Assembly (NCBI GenBank): GCA_030916575.1
Contig: JAUPWJ010000064.1
Coordinates: 1-6,340 of the forward strand
Direction: 5' to 3'
From: Patescibacteria group bacterium
GTDB taxonomy: Bacteria > Patescibacteriota > Minisyncoccia > Phycocordibacterales > UBA9973
DNA: 6,340 nt
Program-made: the position numbers and the translations under genes
Shown here: in pieces, positions 1 to 4,804 of the stretch
Numbering within the stretch: the stretch's first letter is position 1
Layout: every line of letters starts with the position of its first letter
The notes under the pieces: generated by a model
Told to the model about the DNA's origin: nothing
The model's input: only the letters and a program-made list of their open reading frames with translations
Databases searched by the model: none

Positions 1-565
1 CACCCTTTACGCCCAATGATTCCGGATAACGCTTGAGGCTCTCGTATTACCGCTCCTGCTGGCACGAGATTGGGAGCCCCTTATTCATGAGGTAACGTCA
101 ATAATTTCCTCCCTCATAAAAGATGTTTACGCCCCGAAGGGTGTCATCCATCACGCGGTGTCGCTCCGTCACACTTTCGTGCATTGCGGAAGATTCTCGA
201 CTGCAGCCTCCCGTAGGAGTTTGGACCGTGTCGCAGTTCCAATGGTGGGGGTCAGCCTCTCAGCTCCCCTAAGCGTCATAGCCTTGGTAAGCCATTACCT
301 TACCAACTAGCTGATACTACGCAGGCCTTTCTAGAAGCACTCAATCTTTACCCCGGAGGGTCTATCCGGTATTAGCAAAACTATCGACTACTTATCCCAG
401 ACTTCGAGGTACGTTCCCACGCGTTACTACCCCGGTCGCCACTAACCAAAATAATTTCTCGACTTTGATATAATCTCAGTTTTAAAACTAATAGGTTCGT
501 TCGACTTGCATGCCTTATCCACACCGCCAGCGTTCATCCTGAGCTAGGATCAAACTCTATTTTAA
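1..565 (-). rRNA. rrs: 16S ribosomal RNA, 5' part (partial, cut by left window edge)
   Basis: Read on the minus strand this is the first part of small-subunit rRNA, up to about E. coli position 579. Seen directly: AGAGTTTGATCCTAGCTCAG at 558-539, ACTCCTACGGGAGGCTGCAG at 220-201, GTGCCAGCAGGAGCGGTAA at 65-47 and GGGCGTAAAGGGTG at the left edge. The 5' end is set at about 565 by analogy with E. coli, where AGAGTTTGATC begins near base 8. The stretch up to E. coli position 515 is about 14 nt shorter than in E. coli, and no intron is visible. The sequence style (GGATGAACGCTGGCGG, GGCTGCAG, an altered 530 loop) points to the Candidate Phyla Radiation. Helix 18 pairings are preserved by compensating changes, so this looks like a working gene rather than a decayed copy. 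The rest of the operon lies to the left of the window. Confidence 0.97.
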
Positions 566-567
566 AA

Positions 568-583
568 CTTACTTTTAAGTAAG
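568..583 (-). repeat. Palindrome abutting the 16S 5' end
   Basis: CTTACTT (568-574) and AAGTAAG (577-583) are exact reverse complements with a 2-nt centre; in RNA the loop would open to about 6 nt. It sits 2-3 nt outside the predicted mature 16S 5' end, so it may mark or shape the cleavage site. Confidence 0.45.
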
Positions 584-592
584 CTAGAACGA

Positions 593-620
593 AACAAAAT
601 ACAGAATACTATATTTTGTT
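593..620 (-). repeat. 9-bp hairpin shortly upstream of 16S
   Basis: AACAAAATA (593-601) and TATTTTGTT (612-620) are exact reverse complements with a 10-nt loop. The stem ends about 28 nt before the predicted 16S 5' end. It may take part in maturation of the 16S precursor, or compete with the usual long stem joining the two flanks of 16S. Confidence 0.5.
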
Positions 621-679
621 ACTGGTTTCTTTACTCTATTATCTTTGTTATCGGTTTATCATTTTTTTTGGACTCTATA

Positions 680-704
680 TATTTACTTTGGATTAAAGTA
701 AATA
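680..704 (-). repeat. Perfect 10-bp hairpin in the rRNA leader
   Basis: TATTTACTTT (680-689) and AAAGTAAATA (695-704) are exact reverse complements around a 5-nt loop, GGATT on the plus strand. The stem is AT-rich. It may be a processing or structural element of the leader; no U-run follows it on the transcribed strand. Confidence 0.55.
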
Positions 705-716
705 ATAGACTTAAAT

Positions 717-743
717 GAACCATCTCAAAATTTGAGAAGGTTC
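717..743 (-). repeat. Hairpin at the predicted 5' end of the P2 transcript
   Basis: GAACC (717-721) pairs with GGTTC (739-743). After a 2x2 internal loop, CTCAAA (724-729) faces TTTGAG (731-736); the innermost pairs must open to make a real loop. The outer arm begins exactly where the P2 start is predicted (743-744), so a P2 transcript would carry a 5'-terminal stem-loop. Confidence 0.55.
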
Positions 744-750
744 TAGGTTT

Positions 751-778
751 GTTATATGCATAACTATTTAGTTGTCAA
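751..778 (-). promoter_or_regulatory. Proximal rRNA promoter P2 (sigma70-like), overlapping a boxA-like sequence
   Basis: On the minus strand there is a perfect -35 box TTGACA (778-773), a 16-bp spacer and a -10 box TATAAC (756-751). Transcription would start near 744-743, about 180 nt before 16S. Two promoters in series are the usual bacterial rRNA arrangement. The same bases, read as RNA over 785-764 (TGTTACTTTGACAACTAAAT and two more), also resemble the boxA antitermination element of Gram-positive rRNA leaders, so the -35 match may reflect boxA instead. Both roles are possible. Confidence 0.6.
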
Positions 779-811
779 AGTAACATTCGTCTTTTATAGC
801 TCTCAATAATT

Positions 812-835
812 GGATTTTTTAATAAAAGAAAATCC
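812..835 (-). repeat. Leader hairpin
   Basis: Arms GGATTTT (812-818) and AAAATCC (829-835) make a 7-bp stem with a 10-nt loop. It lies between P1 and P2 and so is present only in P1 transcripts. There is no strong U-run of terminator type directly after it on the minus strand. Its function is unknown. Confidence 0.35.
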
Positions 836-937
836 GCCGAAAAAGCAGATATGACTTGCGATTCCTTCTATTCTAATAAAACATAGAAATAGTCGGAACT
901 AAATTATTATACAAGTGACATATTTATTTTTTCGATA

Positions 938-957
938 TTGCTTCAGCTATAAAGCAA
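938..957 (-). repeat. Hairpin near the start of the P1 transcript
   Basis: Inverted repeat with arms TTGCTT and AAGCAA (6 bp) and an 8-nt loop. It begins about 4 nt after the predicted P1 start, so it would form a stem-loop close to the 5' end of the P1 transcript. Confidence 0.45.
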
Positions 958-967
958 CGTAGGCCCT

Positions 968-995
968 ATTATATACAGACCGAAAAAGAAGTCAA
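968..995 (-). promoter_or_regulatory. Distal rRNA promoter P1 (sigma70-like)
   Basis: On the minus strand there is a -35 box TTGACT (995-990), a 16-bp spacer and a perfect -10 box TATAAT (973-968). The next bases are AGGGCCTACG, so the start would lie near 961. The G/C-rich bases between the -10 box and the start are typical of rRNA promoters under growth-rate or stringent control. A run of A/T-rich sequence directly upstream (about 996-1025) could act as an UP element. The element is correctly placed and oriented for the 16S gene. Confidence 0.8.
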
Positions 996-1077
996 GCTTT
1001 TTAATAGACTATTTTTTTATATCTAAATTACACAATAAACATAACCTTTTTGTCTACAATTTAAGCCGTAAAAAATG

Positions 1078-1112
1078 TTAAAAATAAAAGCCCCGCGCCA
1101 AGGCGCGGGGCT
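1078..1112 (-). terminator. Rho-independent terminator of the secreted-protein gene
   Basis: On the minus strand, an 11-bp stem (1112-1102 with 1099-1089), nearly all G and C, closes a tiny AA-centred loop. It is followed at once by TTTTATTTTTAA (1088 leftwards). The stem starts 3 nt after the TAA stop of the secreted-protein gene (1118-1116). It also shields the rRNA promoter, about 80 bp further on, from read-through. The stem stands out from the AT-rich leader beyond it. Confidence 0.92.
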
Positions 1113-1115
1113 CGC

Positions 1116-2414
1116 TTACGGAACCGATCCGAATCGAACATTGGTTGGGATAATCCCTCCAATGTTAAAAAGAATCAGATCCCTGTCGTTATTCTGTCCA
1201 GTGTACTTCGTAACACCGTCCATATTCACATCAGTGTTCAGGTATCCACCAGTGGTATTGGTTGGAGAAACTCCTCCAATATCTTGAAGGAGAAGGTCTC
1301 TGTCGTTACCTTCTCCAATATATCGGATGGAGTTATCACCATTCACATCCCCTTCCCAAAGACACCAAGATGAACCGATTTGTTTCCTCAACCCAGCTCC
1401 AAAAACTGGAATTGAGGAAAGAGTGAAGTCGATAGTGTCACTGAGACTTACCGGAGTGGCAGTCATTACTGCCAGATGGTTGCGATGTTTCAGCGCAAGA
1501 TAGTACTGCCCTGTATCAAGGTCTATGACTGGTGGATTTACTCCGTTTGTAGAAACAATCACTCCGTCTCTTCTTAAAAGCGAAGGGATTGATCTTAGAA
1601 CTTGTTGAGGATTGTACGGATGGCGAAGCTCAACAAGAATCCAATCAACGATGGCGGTGTCTCCAGACACCGCAAGTACTTCAGAGGTCACAGTCTTTGA
1701 AGACCCATAGGGATCAACCAGAGGGACAAGTCCTTGCGTGCGAAGATCATCTCGCAGTAAATCTAAACTGTCTACGAAAGGACCAGCAATAAATGCGCGC
1801 AAGTGCAAAGATTGGCTTGGGACAATGGAACCAAATATGGCCACGCTATCTATTGAAAAGTATCCTGCCGTTTGAGATGGGGCACCATCTCCATATATGC
1901 GAAAGGTTACTTGCTCAAAGCCGTTTACGGTAAACGAGTCCAGTGGAATAGACCACTTATGCCAAGACACATCTGACTCACTCAAGAGTATGGCGTCTAT
2001 CGCTGAGCCGTAGAGATCTTTATGCGAACGAAAGTCAAACCTCCTTGGCCCTAAACTATTCCTCTTATACCAAAGAGAAACTGAGTCTACGACCATGGCA
2101 ACACCTCCGTCCACAAAGAAACGGAATTCAGTCCAAGTATCAGTGTAAGTATGGATACTTGAATCTGGGTACCACCCTCTAACTGAGTTAGCCCAATCAA
2201 AAGGACTTCCGGAGACCCCTGGCACGGGATTTCCGTTCAGTGGATACAAAGAGCTATACCTAACATCATTAACATCCATAATAGATGTGTCACTTATAAA
2301 TGTTGGGAAGAGTGTGTGGGTGCCGTCCACTCTTTCAAAATCCCACCTAATCAAGGTTTGGGAATTTGAATTAGAAATGAAAAGAACGAAAAGGAGGGTC
2401 AGGAGAGCTTTCAT
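1116..2414 (-). CDS. Secreted protein with C-terminal calcium-loop-like tandem repeats, Bacteroidota-like
   Basis: 432 residues. Residues 1-18 form a Sec signal peptide (MK, then ALLTLLFVLFIS), probably cut before Q19. Residues 20-200 look like a beta-rich, jelly-roll-type extracellular domain ending SIDSVAIFG. Residues 203-340 (LRAFIAGPF, VDWILVELR, YYLALKHRNHLAVMT, SIPVFG) and the tail match a pattern I know from secreted Bacteroidota proteins. The tail holds two 39-residue repeats (about 355-393 and 394-432), each with an acidic loop (DVNGDN, DVNMDG), a YxGxxNDRDLxL motif and IGGxxPTN. The loops resemble dockerin/EF-hand calcium sites. No enzyme active site is recognised and the function is unknown. 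The ATG at 2414 fits the signal peptide; a weak GGA lies just upstream. By eye GC content is well above that of the genes at 2535-6337 (45% in one sampled line against 17% in another), suggesting transfer. It appears to be a single-gene transcript. Confidence 0.85.
   Translation of the reverse strand: MKALLTLLFVLFISNSNSQTLIRWDFERVDGTHTLFPTFISDTSIMDVNDVRYSSLYPLNGNPVPGVSGSPFDWANSVRGWYPDSSIHTYTDTWTEFRFFVDGGVAMVVDSVSLWYKRNSLGPRRFDFRSHKDLYGSAIDAILLSESDVSWHKWSIPLDSFTVNGFEQVTFRIYGDGAPSQTAGYFSIDSVAIFGSIVPSQSLHLRAFIAGPFVDSLDLLRDDLRTQGLVPLVDPYGSSKTVTSEVLAVSGDTAIVDWILVELRHPYNPQQVLRSIPSLLRRDGVIVSTNGVNPPVIDLDTGQYYLALKHRNHLAVMTATPVSLSDTIDFTLSSIPVFGAGLRKQIGSSWCLWEGDVNGDNSIRYIGEGNDRDLLLQDIGGVSPTNTTGGYLNTDVNMDGVTKYTGQNNDRDLILFNIGGIIPTNVRFGSVP
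1122..1352 (-). repeat. Two tandem coding repeats (DVNxD ... NDRD ... IGGxxPTN)
   Basis: The two roughly 115-bp units, 1352-1239 and 1235-1122, encode similar peptides. They share DVN-D, Y-G--NDRD-(L/I)L and IGG--PTN, and are also visibly alike at the DNA level (for example TCTGTCGTTA against CCTGTCGTTA on the plus strand). They form the end of the secreted protein and probably arose by internal duplication within the family, since the paired form is what I recall from related Bacteroidota proteins. Confidence 0.75.
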
Positions 2415-2493
2415 GGTTTCCAGGGTTTTGTGTTTATGTAAATTTTAACAATTTTTTAAAATACACAAAGCTCTTCTGTGGAATTTTGTATAC

Positions 2494-2522
2494 TTAATAA
2501 ATACTATCATTTCATATATAAT
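2494..2522 (+). promoter_or_regulatory. Possible flippase promoter
   Basis: TTAATA (2494-2499), a 17-bp spacer and a perfect -10 box TATAAT (2517-2522) lie just before the flippase. A start near 2529 would leave only about 6 nt before the ATG at 2535, and there is no Shine-Dalgarno sequence in that gap, so the message would be nearly leaderless. The region is AT-rich, so a chance match is possible. Confidence 0.4.
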
Positions 2523-2534
2523 AAATAGAATAAA

Positions 2535-3797
2535 ATGACAAATCCCAAGCAATCTATATATAGAATATTAAGGTGGTCAGAAAAATATACTAGGACAGAT
2601 ATGTTATATCTGGTTAAATCTAATTACTGGTTAAATCTTAACTTTATATCTACAAGTATACTGTCTTTCACTCTTTCGGTTTTTTTTGCTAATTACTTAT
2701 CAAAAGAAACTTTCGGATTATACCAATTCGTCCTGTCCTCATTCTCAATAATTGCCACCTTTACGTTAACAGGTATGAACACGGTGATTACAAAACACAC
2801 GGCATTGGGGCTAGAAGGAACCATGCAAAAATCAATCAGATCTCAATTTTTGTATGGCCTAATACCATCCTTAATATCATTTTTTGTATCTGCCTGGTAT
2901 TTCATGAACAACAATATCGAATTGTCGGTAAGTTTTTTATTAATGTCTATTTCAATACCGATAATAACAACTTTTAATTCTTTCAATTCTTTTTTAATTG
3001 GCAAAAAAATGTTTAAAAAACATTTTACCTACAATTTTATATTTAATATTACTTACTACGGATTAATGATTTTTATTGTATATAAAAATCCTAATCTTGT
3101 GTGGCTAGTTTTTGGTAATTATTTAGTTACCTCAATACTAAATTATATATTTTATAAAAAAACAAAAAAACATGTAGAGAATGATAATTTTAGTAAGGAT
3201 TTTAATAATTCAGCAATACATCAAAGTATATCAAACATATTACCATCGATATTAACCACAATAGATTATATACTAATTTATAAAATACTTGGGCCGTCAA
3301 CTCTCGCAATATATTCTATAATCTCAGCAATACCGACAAGACTATTTGGTTTTATAAGAAATATAACCGCGTCAGCAACACCTAAAATATCTACACAATC
3401 TGAGGAAAATGTTAGAAATAATATTTCTCAAAAAGTATTAAAGTTTATATTGTTAGGAACAATTGTAGGTACTTTTTATTTAATAGTAGCAGAACCAATA
3501 TTTAATGTATTTTTTCCCACATATAAAGAATATATAAAATTGTCCTATCTTTATATAATACCGGCAATACTTTCAGTAACCTCGTCTTTTACATCTACGT
3601 ATTTTATCCTGACTCAGAGTAAAAAAAATATTTATGTATACAACACTATTTATCCAATATTAAGTATTTCAAGCGTAGTTGTTGGAGGTCTATACATGGG
3701 AATAATTGGAGTGATCATAGGAAGATCTATCGGATATTTATTTACTATAATTATTTCATTAATACTAATAAAGAATATTAGTATTAAAAATCAATAA
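2535..3797 (+). CDS. Polysaccharide/oligosaccharide flippase, Wzx-like (MOP superfamily)
   Basis: 420 residues, the usual length for this family, and almost entirely hydrophobic apart from short basic loops. About 12 membrane segments can be picked out, for example near residues 33-53, 64-80, 106-124, 130-147, 168-183, 187-206, 234-250, 257-272, 302-322, 337-358, 370-388 and 389-412. Family-like stretches are SEKYTRTDMLYLVKSNYWL before segment 1, ANYLSKETFGLYQFVLS after it, and LGPSTLAIYSIISAIPTRL in the middle. The known role of such proteins is to move lipid-linked sugar units across the cytoplasmic membrane; the exact substrate cannot be read from sequence. The ATG at 2535 keeps the conserved N-terminal stretch before the first segment. 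The gene is very AT-rich. Its end overlaps the convergent glycosyltransferase-like gene by 14 bp. The genes to its right support a surface-glycan role. Confidence 0.85.
   Translation: MTNPKQSIYRILRWSEKYTRTDMLYLVKSNYWLNLNFISTSILSFTLSVFFANYLSKETFGLYQFVLSSFSIIATFTLTGMNTVITKHTALGLEGTMQKSIRSQFLYGLIPSLISFFVSAWYFMNNNIELSVSFLLMSISIPIITTFNSFNSFLIGKKMFKKHFTYNFIFNITYYGLMIFIVYKNPNLVWLVFGNYLVTSILNYIFYKKTKKHVENDNFSKDFNNSAIHQSISNILPSILTTIDYILIYKILGPSTLAIYSIISAIPTRLFGFIRNITASATPKISTQSEENVRNNISQKVLKFILLGTIVGTFYLIVAEPIFNVFFPTYKEYIKLSYLYIIPAILSVTSSFTSTYFILTQSKKNIYVYNTIYPILSISSVVVGGLYMGIIGVIIGRSIGYLFTIIISLILIKNISIKNQ
3759..3787. repeat. Perfect 12-bp inverted repeat at the convergent gene ends
   Basis: TTAATACTAATA (3759-3770) and TATTAGTATTAA (3776-3787) are exact reverse complements around a 5-nt loop, AAGAA. 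The repeat lies inside the last flippase codons and reaches the stop codon of the minus-strand gene. It may be a weak terminator or a 3'-end stabilising hairpin. Only 2 of its 12 pairs are G-C. Confidence 0.6.
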
Positions 3798-3805
3798 TTT
3801 TTAAT
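3783..3805. terminator. Possible bidirectional terminator, 9-bp inverted repeat
   Basis: ATTAAAAAT (3783-3791) and ATTTTTAAT (3797-3805) are exact reverse complements around CAATA. The stem is entirely A-T, with an A-run on the left and a T-run on the right, so each strand would read out a U-run. It contains both stop codons of the convergent genes. It shares 3783-3787 with the preceding inverted repeat, so the two hairpins would compete. The low stem stability makes termination uncertain. Confidence 0.4.
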
Positions 3806-4803
3806 CTATTACACTCCGCAAGAATCTCCAAGGCTCTACTTTTTGAAGAGTGATTTATTAAAATATCTTTATATTCTTCATGTAAGTCATCTTGATTATA
3901 TTCTGTATTTAAGATTTTATAAATTTTTTCCAACTGATAATTAAAATCAAACAGATTATTAAATTGAAAAATTCTTTTATAATTTAGCCTATCGCTGTCT
4001 GGGTGATAGATATCCAATCTCTCGGTCAAAAGAATGCAGTTGTTGGCTAAAGTCTCCCAGAACCTAAGAGTATCAAACCCTCCACCGCCGACAGAAACAC
4101 CAACTTTAGCCCGAGCTAATATAGAGTAAAACTCTTCCCTTCCTGCAATTTTATTAATGTCGTGAGAAAATCCTTTTGTGGTGCCAATAAAATACTTTAA
4201 ATTATTTTTTTCACAAAAATCTTTAAGGATTTTTGTGCAATATCTCCTCATAATTGGATAAGCATCTTGACCAAACATACATACGAAATCTATGTCTTTT
4301 TGTATATGATTTTCATATTTTATAAATCTCCTTTCTATTCCAAAAGGTATAGGTAAAATACCATTTAAATATGGTTTCTCTCTTCTTAGGTAGAAAGCGA
4401 CTTTTTTCTTAATCAAGAAGTCAACAGCACCAGGACCATCGTACTTACCCTCTAAAACCTTAGACTGAATATTGAAATCAAATCTATTATCATGTTTATA
4501 TTCTGATCCATCCAGAAAAACAGTCTTGTCCCACCGCCCTATTTTATCTGCAACCAAATGATTCAGTTCTTTATACCTAAAGCAAAGAAAAATCACATCT
4601 GCAGTTTTTTTTCCGTAATCAATAAATTCTTCTTCTTTTGTGAAAAATTTTTCAACCTCTGATAAATTAGGACTAGGATATTTATTAAGAATCTTAAATT
4701 CTATTTTAAAACCATTTGATATTAAATCAAGTAGTCCGTCAACAACCGTGTCTAGAAGATAGTCTCCGTTTTTAGTTGGTGGAATTATTGCAATTTTCAA
4801 CAT
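3784..4803 (-). CDS. Probable glycosyltransferase, GT-B / exostosin-like C-terminal half
   Basis: 339 residues, cytoplasmic, with no signal peptide or membrane segment. Residues 1-10 (MLKIAIIPPT) form the first strand of a Rossmann-like domain, and residues 66-110 look like a second alternating strand/helix part. The clearest feature is residues 223-262: EFYSILARAKVGVSV, a glycine run GGGGFDTLRFWE, then TLANNCILLTERLD. In GT-B enzymes the comparable segment, with a glutamate after a small-residue turn followed by an alanine/leucine helix, binds the nucleotide sugar; here E250 is the candidate, with E261 further on. The donor and acceptor are unknown. The ATG (4803-4801) follows the upstream TAA by 1 bp, with AGG about 9 nt before it, so translation is probably coupled to the methyltransferase gene. 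Its 3' end overlaps the flippase. Alternative: a CgeB-like or other unclassified GT-B-fold protein. Confidence 0.6.
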   Translation of the reverse strand: MLKIAIIPPTKNGDYLLDTVVDGLLDLISNGFKIEFKILNKYPSPNLSEVEKFFTKEEEFIDYGKKTADVIFLCFRYKELNHLVADKIGRWDKTVFLDGSEYKHDNRFDFNIQSKVLEGKYDGPGAVDFLIKKKVAFYLRREKPYLNGILPIPFGIERRFIKYENHIQKDIDFVCMFGQDAYPIMRRYCTKILKDFCEKNNLKYFIGTTKGFSHDINKIAGREEFYSILARAKVGVSVGGGGFDTLRFWETLANNCILLTERLDIYHPDSDRLNYKRIFQFNNLFDFNYQLEKIYKILNTEYNQDDLHEEYKDILINHSSKSRALEILAECNRLKIIDF

Positions 4804-4804
4804 A

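Larger units (their letters stand above)
566..1074 (-). other. rRNA operon promoter and leader region, no protein gene
   Basis: This AT-rich stretch of about 510 bp separates the secreted-protein terminator from 16S. I find no credible coding region in it. It holds two sigma70-like promoters directed at the rRNA, and several perfect or near-perfect inverted repeats that would form hairpins in the transcribed leader (938-957, 812-835, 717-743, 680-704, 593-620, 568-583). A leader of about 395 nt from the distal promoter is long. Processing stems formed with sequence 3' of 16S cannot be judged because that side is outside the window. Confidence 0.8.

Noticed and set aside
47..65. Reading the altered 515 site as sequencing error or rRNA decay
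   Set aside because: The partner bases change in a matching way and the surrounding stems are all paired, which random errors would not produce.
906..911. A third TATAAT on the rRNA strand
   Set aside because: No -35 box lies at a suitable distance (CGAAAA at 17 bp), and TATAAT is expected by chance in such AT-rich DNA.
1075..1287. Plus-strand open frame of 70 codons
   Set aside because: It runs antisense through the terminator and the conserved repeat tail of the secreted protein, and the peptide has no recognisable features.
1122..1352. A CRISPR-like or non-coding direct repeat
   Set aside because: The similarity follows codons of the protein tail, there are only two units and no uniform spacers, so it is a coding repeat.
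1589..1792. Plus-strand open frame of 67 codons
   Set aside because: It lies wholly antisense inside the secreted-protein gene and has no family resemblance.
2440..2470. Bacteroidota-type promoter (TTTG then TAnnTTTG) before the secreted-protein gene
   Set aside because: TTTG is present on the minus strand, but the downstream part reads TAAAATTTA rather than TAnnTTTG and the spacing is off. It would have been attractive support for transfer, but the match is not good enough.
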